64,000 bases of DNA from Asanoa hainanensis. Lineage in GTDB: Bacteria; Actinomycetota; Actinomycetes; Mycobacteriales; Micromonosporaceae. The stretch covers positions 1-64,000 of the forward strand of contig NZ_FZPH01000009.1 in the NCBI RefSeq assembly GCF_900188485.1. Direction: 5' to 3'. Below the pieces are notes generated by a model. It had not been told where the DNA came from. It ran no database searches and saw nothing but the letters and a program-made list of their open reading frames with translations. Shown here one piece after another: positions 35,299 through 44,552 of the stretch; positions within the stretch are counted from its first letter, which is position 1, and every line of letters starts with the position of its first letter. A program made the position numbers and the translations under genes.

Positions 35299-35979
35299 AC
35301 CGTCGCCCAGGTGCGCGGCGGCCTGCGAGGGACGGTCCGGATGGGCTGTCCCGCGTTGATCGGCGCGCGGTTGGGCACGCAGGGGCTGCCGCACGTCGAC
35401 CTGCCGGCGATCCTGGGCCGGTTCCACGAGAGCCATCCGCAGGTGGTCATCCGGCTGCGGGGCGCGACGGGCGGGTCGACGGCGCAACTGGTCGAGGTGG
35501 TGGGTGGCGGCCTCGACCTCGCCCTGGTCGGCACGATCGAGCGGCCGGCCGGCATCCGCCTGTTCCCGCTCGGGTCGGTCAGGTGCTGCCTGGTCTGCTC
35601 AGGCCACAACCCACTGGCCGGCGCCACGTCGGTCACCCTCGCCGACCTGGCGCACGAGACGTTCGTCGACTTCCCCGTGGGCTGGGGCATCCGCACGTTG
35701 GTCGACCGCGCGTTCGCCCTGGCGGGCGTCGTCCGCGACGTCCCGTTCGAGGCGGCCGACCAGGCGAGTGCGCTGGCGTTGGTCCGCAACAACCTGGGCG
35801 TCGCGTTCCTGCCCCGGGAGGGGAGCGAGACTCCGGAGACCGCCGTGGTCGACGTGACCGGCGTGGACCTGGACCTGTCGGTCGCGCTCGCCACCCCGGC
35901 CGACAGGTCGCCGTCACCGGTGACAGCGGCGCTCGTCCACGCGATCCTGGCCGCGGCGGGCGACGCGACTGCGACCTAG
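35299..35979 (+). pseudogene. LysR-family regulator lacking its DNA-binding domain
   Basis: About 225 residues match the hinge and ligand-binding domain of LysR regulators: VRGGLRGTVRMGCPALIGAR, VDLPAILGRFHESHPQVVIR, and ALALVRNNLGVAFLPREG. The winged helix-turn-helix (first 80-90 residues) is missing, so it could not act as a normal regulator even if translated from an internal GTG. It lies head to head with the FAD-oxidase remnant. Confidence 0.85.
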
Positions 35980-35998
35980 GCGGGCGGGTTGCCTTGGG

Positions 35999-36637
35999 CT
36001 AGGCGGCGGCGAGTGCCGGGGCCGGGGCGGTGGCGGCCGGCTTGGGCAGGCCGATCCGGAACGAGACGTCCGGCATGCGGCGCAGCGCCCGGATGCCCCA
36101 GCCGGCGCAGACGACGACCATCACCGCGGTGAGGATGCCGCTGAACACGCCGCGGGACAGGACGGCCGCGTCCAGGCCCAGGTGCAGGAAGCCCAGGCTC
36201 ATGCCGGCGTCGACGAGCCGGCCGATGCCCCACAGGGCGGCGGTCTGCACGAAGACCTTGTGCAGGCCCGGGTGGTGGCGCAGGTGCGCCGGCAGCGCGA
36301 CGAAGTCGCGGGCCAGTCTCTTGGTGATCGGTCTGCCGAGCAGTGCGCTGCCGAGGAACAGGGCGGCCATGAAGACCGAGGCGATCACCGGTTGTACGAA
36401 GTAGACCAGCGCGCTGGACAGCGCCAGCGCGACGCTGGCCCGGGCGATCATGGCGCCGGAGCAGACCAGCAGCGTGCCCGGCAGGTGGCGGCCGGAGACC
36501 CAGCGGATGGTCACGGTGATCACGGACCACCCGATCACCGCCAGCAGCGCGGGCAGCAGGCCCGCGGTGTGCAGCAGGATGTACAGGAGGCCGGTCGGAA
36601 CGAGCACCGTCTCGGCGAAGAGGCGGGCGGCGCGCAC
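35999..36637 (-). CDS. VC0807-like multi-pass membrane protein
   Basis: A 212-residue protein with five or six membrane segments (for example VLVPTGLLYILLHTAGLLPA, LVYFVQPVIASVFMAALFLG and GVFSGILTAVMVVVCAGWGI). It resembles VC0807-type proteins of unknown function. The GTG start (VRAARLFAE) is weakly supported: the frame stays open upstream with IELGAIKPAL, but no ATG or GTG occurs there. It ends 20 bases after the LysR remnant, on the opposite strand. Confidence 0.68.
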   Translation of the reverse strand: MRAARLFAETVLVPTGLLYILLHTAGLLPALLAVIGWSVITVTIRWVSGRHLPGTLLVCSGAMIARASVALALSSALVYFVQPVIASVFMAALFLGSALLGRPITKRLARDFVALPAHLRHHPGLHKVFVQTAALWGIGRLVDAGMSLGFLHLGLDAAVLSRGVFSGILTAVMVVVCAGWGIRALRRMPDVSFRIGLPKPAATAPAPALAAA

Positions 36638-36833
36638 CAGGGCTGGCTTGATCGCGCCAAGTTCGATGACGTGAGGACCTGCGTCGATGCTGATGGTGTG
36701 ACTCCCGAGGGGATTCAGCGGACCGAGTTACACACCGTAGCGGGCCTACCTGAGTACGCATCCCCAGGAAAGCCGCGAATCCCTCGCGCATCGCGCTTAC
36801 ACCGATATATCCGGACAAAGCTTGTGGGGTCGT

Positions 36834-37718
36834 TCAGCCCTTAAGGACCGAATCGAGAAGGTTGACGAGCCTGGCCGCGTGTCCACCGTCACCGTCGAGG
36901 TCCGGACGGAAGTCGGCGACGCTCACTCCTAGCAATCTGTCCGACACTGCGAGTGGCGCCAGGGCAGCGGCGAGCTGATCGAAATCCGGGCCGCCGGCCT
37001 GCGGATAGGTCACCGCGGGCAGAACCGCCTGGTCGAGCACGTCCAGGTCGATGTGCAGCCACATCGATAGCCCGAGCCCCTCGCCCCACGCGGCGGCGGC
37101 GCGACCGGCTCCGGCCGGGTCCCGGAGCACGGCGGGCGCGTCGACGGCGAACACGTCGCCGGGCACGCGGGCCAGCTCCGCCGCCGACTCCGGATCGAGG
37201 TCCGCGGTCCGGTGCCCGATCAACGCGACGTGCCGGGCCGCGACCATCGGCACCGTTCCGCCGAGGCCGACGAGATCCGGGGGACCGTCCCCGGTCAGCA
37301 CGGCGAGGTCGAGGTCGGCGGTCTCGCCGGTGTCCGAGCTGCTCCCGTCGGCGAAGTCGGGGTGGCCGTCGACGTACCAGAGCCCGACCTCGCCCACGGC
37401 CGCGCGCAGGTGGGCGAAGGCGCCGAGCAGGAGAGTGCAGTCACCGCCGACCACCAGGGGCCGCAGGCCCGGATGATCGCGCAGGCCGGCCGCCAACGAC
37501 GACGCCAGGGCACGCGCCGCCGCGACGGTGTCGCCCAACGCGCGTACCCCCGTGACCGGGTCACGGTCTTCGGTCGAGATGTGGGTGGCCGCGTCACCGA
37601 GGTCGACGTCGACCAGCTCGGCCAGGCCGGCGACCCGCAGTGCGGACGGCGCCGCGGCCTCTCCTCGGCCCGTCCCGGAACAGTCCCAGGGCGCGCCGAG
37701 GAGAAACCAGCCACTCAT
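36834..37718 (-). CDS. Arginase/agmatinase-family ureohydrolase-like protein
   Basis: A 294-residue ureohydrolase-fold protein. Recognisable metal motifs are VVGGDCTLLLGAF (canonical GGDH, here Cys for His), WYVDGHPDF (canonical DAHxD) and LHIDLDVLD (canonical xDxDxxDP). The changed metal ligands and the missing final Pro set it apart from true arginases, so the substrate may differ or activity may be reduced. It lies 16 bases after the siderophore-binding-protein gene on the same strand. Confidence 0.85.
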   Translation of the reverse strand: MSGWFLLGAPWDCSGTGRGEAAAPSALRVAGLAELVDVDLGDAATHISTEDRDPVTGVRALGDTVAAARALASSLAAGLRDHPGLRPLVVGGDCTLLLGAFAHLRAAVGEVGLWYVDGHPDFADGSSSDTGETADLDLAVLTGDGPPDLVGLGGTVPMVAARHVALIGHRTADLDPESAAELARVPGDVFAVDAPAVLRDPAGAGRAAAAWGEGLGLSMWLHIDLDVLDQAVLPAVTYPQAGGPDFDQLAAALAPLAVSDRLLGVSVADFRPDLDGDGGHAARLVNLLDSVLKG

Positions 37719-37734
37719 GGCCCGAGCGTACGGG

Positions 37735-38769
37735 TCAGGCCGCGCGCTTGACCTCGGTCGCGGGGTTGCCGTCGATGGCCGTGGCCATCTGGGGCACCAG
37801 GTTGTCGAGCAGGTACGGCAGCGACAGCGGGGTGACGAACGACGTGGCGGCGCCCAGGGTCTCGTTGTTCTCCAGGAACACGTCGCGCGCTTCCTTCTTG
37901 ACGCGCAGCGGCGCGTACAACGGGTTCGCCTGGACGCTCGCCTTGTCCTTCGCGTAGTCGTCGATCAGCCAGACGAGCACGTCGGTGTCGACCAGGTTGG
38001 TCTTCTCGGGGCTGAGCGTGACGCCGAACTCGGTGCCGGTCAGCGCGTCCAGGCCGTCGGGCAGCTTGAAGCCGAGGTCCGTGAGGAAGCGGCCGCGGGC
38101 GTCCTGCGACCCGTACACGTAGATGCCCTGGTAGTAGGTGACCACCGCGGCGACCTTGCCGGCGAACTCGGGGTGCGCCTGGCGGGCGGCCGCGAACTGT
38201 CCTTCGACGTCGGAGACGAGCTTCTCCGCCTCGGCCTTCTTGCCGACCGCGGTGCCGACGATGCGGGTGACGTCCTGCCAGCTCACGCCGTAGTCGATGA
38301 CACCCTTGGGCTGCGCGATCGTGGGGACCCGCGCCGACAGCTTGTCGTACTCCTCCTTGGTCATGCCGGAGTAGGAGCCGAGGACGAGGTCGGGGTTGAG
38401 GGCGAGCACCTTCTCGATCTCGATGCCGTCGGTCGGCTTGAGGACCTGGGGCACCGGGTTGCTGCCGAGCTTCTCCTTGGCCCATGGCCAGAGCGCGCCC
38501 GGATGCTCGCCCCACCACTCGGTGGTCGCGATCGGCGTGACGCCGAGGGCCAGCAGCGCGTCCTGTTCGACGAGGCCGACGACGACGATGCGCTTGGACT
38601 CGGCGGGCACGGTGGTCGTGCCGTACTTGTGCTCGATGACGGCCGGGAACGCCGCCCCACTCGCGGCGCCTGGTGCGGCGGCCTCTGGGGTCTTCTCCCC
38701 GCAGGCGGCCAGGCTGGATGCGAGCACGAGAACGCTGGCCACGGCCGCGATATGACGACCTAGACGCAT
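37735..38769 (-). CDS. Iron-siderophore ABC transporter substrate-binding lipoprotein
   Basis: A 344-residue FepB/FecB-type binding protein with a signal peptide and lipobox SSLAACGE. The periplasmic-binding fold shows KRIVVVGLVEQDALLALGVT, EKVLALNPDLVLGSYSGMTK and a helical linker. It captures a ferric siderophore outside the membrane. It is divergent from two FecCD permeases and an ATPase, with an IdeR/DmdR-like iron box in the gap, so the whole set should be repressed when iron is plentiful. Confidence 0.92.
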   Translation of the reverse strand: MRLGRHIAAVASVLVLASSLAACGEKTPEAAAPGAASGAAFPAVIEHKYGTTTVPAESKRIVVVGLVEQDALLALGVTPIATTEWWGEHPGALWPWAKEKLGSNPVPQVLKPTDGIEIEKVLALNPDLVLGSYSGMTKEEYDKLSARVPTIAQPKGVIDYGVSWQDVTRIVGTAVGKKAEAEKLVSDVEGQFAAARQAHPEFAGKVAAVVTYYQGIYVYGSQDARGRFLTDLGFKLPDGLDALTGTEFGVTLSPEKTNLVDTDVLVWLIDDYAKDKASVQANPLYAPLRVKKEARDVFLENNETLGAATSFVTPLSLPYLLDNLVPQMATAIDGNPATEVKRAA

Positions 38770-38811
38770 GGGATTCCTTCCGGTGGAGCTTCGCTGGACT
38801 CGACCGGGAGC

Positions 38812-38830
38812 ATAGGTTAGCCTGCCCTAA
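38812..38830. promoter_or_regulatory. IdeR/DmdR-type iron box
   Basis: ATAGGTTAGCCTGCCCTAA matches the actinomycete iron-box consensus TTAGGTTAGGCTAACCTAA closely, with a well-kept left half and TAA right end. It lies between the divergent siderophore-binding-protein and permease genes and can control both. Confidence 0.85.
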
Positions 38831-38851
38831 CTGTCTACGAGGGAGGCGGGA

Positions 38852-39901
38852 TTGCTGACAGCGGTCTCTCCGGCGCCAACGGAGACCGCACCGCCCCCGC
38901 GGTCGGCTCCCCGCCGGCGCGCAACCGTCGGTGTCGCGGCCGCGGCCGGCCTGCTGCTCGCGGCCGTCGTGCTCAGTGTCGCCGTCGGCACGCGCTGGAT
39001 CGACCCGGCCACGGTCTGGCACGTGCTGTGGCATCCCGACGGCTCGCAGGAGTCCGCCATCGTGCACGACGTGCGGATACCGCGGACGCTGCTGGCGGTG
39101 GCCGTCGGTGCCGCGCTCGGCCTGGCCGGCGCGGTGATGCAGGCACTGACCCGCAACCCGCTCGCCGAACCGGGCCTGCTCGGCGTCAACACCGGCGCCG
39201 CCACCGGGGTCGTCGTCGCGATCGCGTTCGTCGGCACCAACAGCCTCGGCGGGTACGTGTGGTTCGCGTTCGCCGGTGCCGGCCTGCTCTCGGTCGCGGT
39301 CTTCGTGCTCGGCGGTGCGGGCCGCGTGCCGACACCGGACCGGCTCGTGCTGGCCGGGGTCGCCGTCGACGCGGTGCTGTCCATGCTGATCTGGACCGTG
39401 CTGATGACCCGCCCCGACTCGTTCCTGCGCTACCGGCACTGGGACGTCGGCTCGCTGACCGACCGCGGCTACGACGTGCTCGGCCAGGTCGCCCCGTTCC
39501 TCGTGCTCGGCATCGCCGCGGCGCTCCTGCTGGGCCGCGGTCTCAACGCACTCGCGCTCGGCGACGACGCGGCCAAGGCGGTCGGCGCCAGGCCCGGCCG
39601 GATTCGCCTGGCCGGCATGGTCGTCGTCACGCTGCTCTGCGGCGCCGTGACCGCCGCCGTCGGGCCGATCGCCTTCCTGGGCCTGGCCGTGCCGTTCGCC
39701 GCCCGCCTGCTCGTCGGCGCCGACAACCGCGCCATCCTGGCGATGTCGATGCTGATCGGCCCCGGCATCTTCGTGATCGCCGACGTCCTCGGCCGGGTCG
39801 TCGTGGCCCCGTCCGAGCTTCAGGTCGGCATCGTCACCGCCGTCATCGGCGGCCCAGTGTTCATCGCGCTGTGCCGCCGGCGCCGGGTGGGTGTGCTGTG
39901 A
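38852..39901 (+). CDS. Iron-siderophore ABC permease (FecCD family), first subunit
   Basis: A 349-residue permease of the FecCD family with about nine or ten helices. Typical segments are VRIPRTLLAVAVGAALGLAG, ALTRNPLAEPGLLGVNTGAA and the coupling region VGPIAFLGLAVPFAARLLVG. The start is a TTG, supported by GGGAGGCGGGA immediately upstream. Its stop overlaps the GTG start of the second permease, and the two proteins should pair in the membrane. Confidence 0.92.
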   Translation: MLTAVSPAPTETAPPPRSAPRRRATVGVAAAAGLLLAAVVLSVAVGTRWIDPATVWHVLWHPDGSQESAIVHDVRIPRTLLAVAVGAALGLAGAVMQALTRNPLAEPGLLGVNTGAATGVVVAIAFVGTNSLGGYVWFAFAGAGLLSVAVFVLGGAGRVPTPDRLVLAGVAVDAVLSMLIWTVLMTRPDSFLRYRHWDVGSLTDRGYDVLGQVAPFLVLGIAAALLLGRGLNALALGDDAAKAVGARPGRIRLAGMVVVTLLCGAVTAAVGPIAFLGLAVPFAARLLVGADNRAILAMSMLIGPGIFVIADVLGRVVVAPSELQVGIVTAVIGGPVFIALCRRRRVGVL

Positions 39902-40935
39902 ACGCCCATCTGGTGCTGCGGATCGGTCCGTGGTCGCTGCGGCTGCGCCCGCGCACCGTCGTCGTCAGCTCCTTGCTGGTGGCCGCGGCGCTGGCCCTGG
40001 CCGTCGTCAACCTGTCCACAGGGGACTTCCCGGTGCCCTTCCCCGACGTGCTGCGCTCGCTGTTCGGCAGTGCTTCGGACGGGACCGCCTACGTCGTACG
40101 GGAGCTTCGCCTGCCCCGGGTCGCGGTCGCCATGCTGGTCGGCGCCGCCCTCGGCATCAGCGGCGCCATCTTCCAGAGCCTGACCCGCAACCCGCTCGGC
40201 AGCCCCGACTTCATCGGCCTGACCGTCGGCGCGGCCACCGGCGCGCTGGTCGTCATGTTGCTGCTCGGCGGCAGCGGGCTCTCCGTCGCCGCCGGCGCGC
40301 TGATCGGCTGCCTGATCACGTTCGGCGTGATCTACCTGCTGGCCTTCCGGCGCGGCGCCCAACCGGTGCGGCTGGTGCTGATGGGCATCGGCGTCTCGAC
40401 GATGCTCGCCGCGTTCGACACGCTGCTGATCGTCCGGGCCAAGCTCGAGGAGGCCATGGAGGCCCAGCGCTGGCTCATCGGCAGCGTCAACACCAGCACC
40501 ATGGTCGAGGTGGCGCTGATCGGCGGCGCCCTGCTGGTGCTGCTGCCGCCGCTGGTCCGTTACGGCCGCGAGCTCGAGATGCTCAGCCTCGGCGACGAGG
40601 CGGCCATCGCGCACGGCATCCGCGCCGAACGGTCCCGGCTCGTGCTCGCGGTTATCAGCGTCACCCTCGCGGCGGTCGCCACCGCCGTGGCCGGCCCGAT
40701 CGCGTTCGTGGCGCTGGCCGCACCGCAGCTCGCGAGCCGGCTGACCCGCGCACCGGGCGCCAACATCGGTGCCGCGGCGGCGATGGGCGCGTTCCTGCTG
40801 ACCGCCAGCGACTGGATCGGCCGGCGGGTGCTGCCGCTGGACCTGCCGGTCGGCGTGGTCACCGCCGCGCTCGGCGGCCTGTATCTGACCTGGTTGCTCG
40901 CCGGCGAGTGGCGGCGGGGACGGCAGCTGCTATGA
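39898..40935 (+). CDS. Iron-siderophore ABC permease (FecCD family), second subunit
   Basis: A 345-residue FecCD permease. It shows LRLPRVAVAMLVGAALGISG, SLTRNPLGSPDFIGLTVGAA, and VAGPIAFVALAAPQLASRLT. It starts at a GTG overlapping the preceding stop and ends overlapping the ATPase start, so all three membrane and ATPase subunits are translationally coupled. Confidence 0.92.
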   Translation: MNAHLVLRIGPWSLRLRPRTVVVSSLLVAAALALAVVNLSTGDFPVPFPDVLRSLFGSASDGTAYVVRELRLPRVAVAMLVGAALGISGAIFQSLTRNPLGSPDFIGLTVGAATGALVVMLLLGGSGLSVAAGALIGCLITFGVIYLLAFRRGAQPVRLVLMGIGVSTMLAAFDTLLIVRAKLEEAMEAQRWLIGSVNTSTMVEVALIGGALLVLLPPLVRYGRELEMLSLGDEAAIAHGIRAERSRLVLAVISVTLAAVATAVAGPIAFVALAAPQLASRLTRAPGANIGAAAAMGAFLLTASDWIGRRVLPLDLPVGVVTAALGGLYLTWLLAGEWRRGRQLL

Positions 40936-41753
40936 CCTCGGAGAGCACAATGGACAACCGGCTGGGCGCGCGCGAGCTGACTCTGGCGTACGACGGCGCA
41001 CCCGTCGTCGACGACCTGCACCTCGACATCGCCGACGGTTCGTTCACGGTGATCGTTGGCCCCAACGCGTGCGGGAAGTCGACGCTGCTGAAGGCCCTCG
41101 CGCGGGTGCTCAAGCCGCGCTCGGGCTCCGTGCTGCTGGACGGGGCGGCGATCGCCTCGTACCCGACCCGCGAAGTGGCGCGGCGGCTCGGCCTGCTGCC
41201 GCAGTCACCGCTGGTGCCGCCGGGCATCGTGGTCGAGGACCTGGTGGCCCGGGGCCGGTTCGCGCACCAGCGGCTGCTGCGGCAGTGGTCGACCGAGGAC
41301 GCCGCGGCGGTCGCGGACGCGATGCGCCTGACCCAGGTCACCGACCTCGCGTCGCGCTACGTCGACGAGCTCTCCGGCGGCCAGCGCCAACGCGTCTGGC
41401 TGGCGATGGTGCTCGCGCAGCAGACCTCGATCATGCTGCTGGACGAGCCGACCACGTTCCTGGACCTCGCGCACCAGATCGACGTGCTGGACATCTGCGC
41501 CGAGTTGCACGAGGGCGGCCGCACGATCGTCGCGGTGCTGCACGACCTCAACCAGGCCTGCCGGTACGCGACGAACCTGGTCGTGATGCGCGGGGGAGTC
41601 GTGGTGGCGCAGGGCCCGCCGGCGGACGTGATGACCGCCGACCTCGTCAACGACGTGTTCGGCGTGCCCTGCCTGGTGATTCCCGATCCCGCGACCGGCA
41701 CGCCGCTGGTCGTGCCGGTTGACCGCTCCCGACGGGCGCTATTGCCGCAGTGA
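40932..41753 (+). CDS. Iron-siderophore ABC transporter ATPase
   Basis: A 273-residue FepC-type ATPase with Walker A GPNACGKSTLLKAL (Ala-Cys in place of the more common Gly-Ala/Ser), signature ELSGGQRQRVWLAMVLAQQT, Walker B IMLLDEPTTFLDLAHQ and switch His in VLHDLNQACRYAT. It energises siderophore import. An in-frame ATG (MDNRLG) six codons downstream is an alternative start. Confidence 0.93.
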   Translation: MTSESTMDNRLGARELTLAYDGAPVVDDLHLDIADGSFTVIVGPNACGKSTLLKALARVLKPRSGSVLLDGAAIASYPTREVARRLGLLPQSPLVPPGIVVEDLVARGRFAHQRLLRQWSTEDAAAVADAMRLTQVTDLASRYVDELSGGQRQRVWLAMVLAQQTSIMLLDEPTTFLDLAHQIDVLDICAELHEGGRTIVAVLHDLNQACRYATNLVVMRGGVVVAQGPPADVMTADLVNDVFGVPCLVIPDPATGTPLVVPVDRSRRALLPQ

Positions 41754-41765
41754 CCGAACGGTCAC
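41750..41765. promoter_or_regulatory. Palindrome ahead of the acylase gene
   Basis: GTGACCG-AA-CGGTCAC is a perfect 7-base inverted repeat overlapping the ATPase stop codon and lying 45 bases before the acylase start. Its size and form suit a dimeric repressor such as a TetR protein. A second, weaker GGTGCG/CGCACC hairpin follows. The acylase may therefore be regulated apart from the transporter. Confidence 0.5.
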
Positions 41766-41810
41766 TAAGGTGCGAGGGCGCGCACCCTCCACCCTCGACG
41801 GAGGCCCCTC

Positions 41811-44498
41811 ATGCGACGACGCATGTTCGCCCTGCTCCTGTCCGTCTCCCTGGCGCTCATGGTGCCGATGCCGGCCTCCGCGCACGCGTCCGGGCTGCCG
41901 CGCGGGGTGTCCGTCGCGCGCGACGGCAACGGTATCGCGCACATTCGGGCGGGCAGCGAACGCGACCTGCTCTTCGCGCAGGGCTGGGTGCACGCCTCCG
42001 ACCGGCTGTTCCAGATGGACACCACGCGCCGGCAGGCCTCGGGCACGCTGGCCGAGCTGCTCGGCCAGTCGGCGCTGCCCGGTGACATCGAGGCGCGGAC
42101 GATCGGGTTGCGCCGGGCGGCCGAGCGGAGCCTGCCCGTCTACTCCTCGGACCTGCGACGGAACCTCGACGCGTACGCCGCGGGCGTCAACGCCTGGGTC
42201 GCGAGCCATCCTTTGCCGGCGCAGTACGCGGCCCTGCGGATCACGTCGTTCGCGCCGTGGACCCCGGTCGACAGCATCGTGCTGCTCAAGGCGATCGCGT
42301 TCAACCTGTCGTTCGACCTCGACATCGAGCTGACGGTCGCCGCCGACGCGTACGCCGCCGCCGGTTCGCAGGCCGGTTTCGACGGAGCGGCGCTGTTCAG
42401 CGACGACCTGTTCCGCGCGGCGCCCTTCGACGCGGCCTCCACTGTGCCCGACGCGACCCGGTCCCGGGCTGTCGAGGTGTCCGACGACGCGCTGCGGCTG
42501 GCGCGCGACTACCAGGGCCGGGCCGAGCGCACACCGCTGCTGGCCCAGGCCGTCGACCGCACCTTCACGCTCGGCTCCAACGAGTGGGCCATCTCGGGCC
42601 GGCACACCAAGTCGGGCCGGCCGATCATGGCGAACGACCCGCACCTGAGCCTGACCACGCCGGCGACGTTCTATCCCGTCGGGCTGCGCGGCGGCGGCCT
42701 CGACGTGCAGGGTGAGAGCTTCGCGGGTGCGCCGTACGTCATCCTCGGGCAGAACAAGCGGGTCGCCTGGGGCGCCACCACGAACCCGATGGACGTCACG
42801 GACACGTTCGTCGAGCGGCTGGTGCCGTTCGCCGGGTCGCCCAGCGGCCTGGCCACCGTCTATCAGGGCCAGCCGGAGCCGGTCCTCGCGATCCCGGAGA
42901 CGTACCGCGTCAACGTGCTCGGCGAGCTGGTCACCGTGCCGGCGGGCGGCGCCGTGCCCGCCGCCACGCTGATCGTGCCGCGGCGCAACAACGGCCCGAT
43001 CGTCTCGCTCGACCAGTCCACCGGGACCGCGCTGTCGGTCCAGTACACCGGGTTCTCGGCGACCCGCGAGATCGAGGCGGCCCGCGGGTTCAACTACGCG
43101 CGTGACATCGGCGACTTCCAGCGGTCGCTCGACTTCTTCGACGTGGGCTCGCAGAACTGGTCCGTGACTGACGTGAGGGGGCACATCGCCTACTTCACGA
43201 GCGCGGAGATGCCGCTGCGCGAGGACCTGGAGGCGGGCGCGGTGCGGGGCCGACCGCCGTACCTGCTGCGGGACGGCACGGGCGGCAACGAGTGGCTGCC
43301 GGCCAGCCGGACCTACCGGGGTCAGGCCCTGCCCTACGAGATCCTGCCGCCGGCCGAGATGCCGCACGTGGTCGACCCTTCGGCCGGATTCTTCGTCAAC
43401 GCCAACAACGACCCGGCCGGCACCACATTGGACAACGACCCGGTCAACGAACGCCGCCCGACCGGGGGCATCTACTACCTCAACGTCGGCTACGACGGCG
43501 GCTTCCGGGCCGGCCGCATCACCGATATGGTGCGCGCGTCGATCGCCGGCGGCCGCAAGGTGACGGTGCGCGACGTCCAGGACCAGCAGGCCGACGTGAC
43601 GCTGCTCGACGCCCAGTTCTTCCGCCCGTACCTGGTGTCCGCCCTGCACCGGGCCACCCGCAGCTCCACCCCAGCGCTGGCCGCGCTGGCCGCGGACCGC
43701 CGGGTGGTCGAGGCCGTGGGCCGCCTCGCCCGCTGGGACTGCACGACGCCGACGGGCATCCCGGAGGGCTACGACGCCACCGACGTGGCGGGTCACCGGC
43801 GCCCACCTCGATCTGACGAGGTGGCCGACAGCGTGGCGGCGACCATCTACTCGGTCTGGCGCGGGCAGTACGTCAAGAACGTGATCGACGTGCGCCTGGC
43901 GGGCCTGCCGCAGCCCAGCGGCCCGGAGGCCCTCAAGGCGCTGCGGGTCCTGCTGGAGCGGTTCCCGTCCCGCCAGGGCGTGGGCACGTCAGGCGTCGAC
44001 TTCTACGCGGTGCCCGGAGTCGCGTCGGCGGCGGACCGGCGGGACGTGCTCTTGCTGCGCAGCCTGTCCGACGCGCTTGACCTGCTGTCCGGCCCGTCGT
44101 TCGCGGCGGCGTTCGGCGGCTCGACCCGGCAGGACGACTACCGCTGGGGCCGGCTGCACCGGGTGACCTTCTCGGCGCCGCTGGGCGCGCCGTGGTCGAT
44201 CCCGCCGGCGGGTGGCGCCTTCCCGCCGCCCTTGCCGGACCTGCCGGGCGTGCCGGTCGACGGCGGCTTCGGCACGGTAGACGCGGCCAGCCACAACGTC
44301 CGAGCGGACTCGGCCACGGAGTTCACCTTCGGCGGCGGCCCGGTCCGACGCGCCGTAGCCCAACCCACCCGCAACGGCATCGAGGCGGTCTCGTCGCTAC
44401 CGGGAGGCACGAGCGAAACCCTCGGCAGCCGCTGGTACGCCAACCTCCTGCCGCAATGGTTGACCAACGAGACCTACGAGGTGGAACTGGGCCGTTAG
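41811..44498 (+). CDS. Secreted Ntn-hydrolase acylase (penicillin amidase family)
   Basis: An 895-residue penicillin-acylase-family protein with a signal peptide ending PASAHA near residue 26. The alpha-chain region precedes the autocleavage site, where Ser256 (LGSNEWAISG) becomes the N-terminal nucleophile of the beta chain. ANDPHLSL and an N-rich NNDPAGTT segment fit the family. It hydrolyses an amide-linked acyl group, such as a penicillin side chain, an acyl-homoserine lactone, a lipopeptide or an acylated siderophore. The position directly after a siderophore-uptake operon makes the last possibility attractive. Confidence 0.9.
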   Translation: MRRRMFALLLSVSLALMVPMPASAHASGLPRGVSVARDGNGIAHIRAGSERDLLFAQGWVHASDRLFQMDTTRRQASGTLAELLGQSALPGDIEARTIGLRRAAERSLPVYSSDLRRNLDAYAAGVNAWVASHPLPAQYAALRITSFAPWTPVDSIVLLKAIAFNLSFDLDIELTVAADAYAAAGSQAGFDGAALFSDDLFRAAPFDAASTVPDATRSRAVEVSDDALRLARDYQGRAERTPLLAQAVDRTFTLGSNEWAISGRHTKSGRPIMANDPHLSLTTPATFYPVGLRGGGLDVQGESFAGAPYVILGQNKRVAWGATTNPMDVTDTFVERLVPFAGSPSGLATVYQGQPEPVLAIPETYRVNVLGELVTVPAGGAVPAATLIVPRRNNGPIVSLDQSTGTALSVQYTGFSATREIEAARGFNYARDIGDFQRSLDFFDVGSQNWSVTDVRGHIAYFTSAEMPLREDLEAGAVRGRPPYLLRDGTGGNEWLPASRTYRGQALPYEILPPAEMPHVVDPSAGFFVNANNDPAGTTLDNDPVNERRPTGGIYYLNVGYDGGFRAGRITDMVRASIAGGRKVTVRDVQDQQADVTLLDAQFFRPYLVSALHRATRSSTPALAALAADRRVVEAVGRLARWDCTTPTGIPEGYDATDVAGHRRPPRSDEVADSVAATIYSVWRGQYVKNVIDVRLAGLPQPSGPEALKALRVLLERFPSRQGVGTSGVDFYAVPGVASAADRRDVLLLRSLSDALDLLSGPSFAAAFGGSTRQDDYRWGRLHRVTFSAPLGAPWSIPPAGGAFPPPLPDLPGVPVDGGFGTVDAASHNVRADSATEFTFGGGPVRRAVAQPTRNGIEAVSSLPGGTSETLGSRWYANLLPQWLTNETYEVELGR

Positions 44499-44552
44499 CC
44501 GGCGGGGCGGTGCACGCGGTCCTCGCCCTGGCCGCATTGGCATAGTAGGCCC

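Noticed and set aside
41739-43796. A 685-codon minus-strand frame opposite the acylase
   Set aside because: Antisense shadow without motifs; the acylase has signal peptide, nucleophile and full length.
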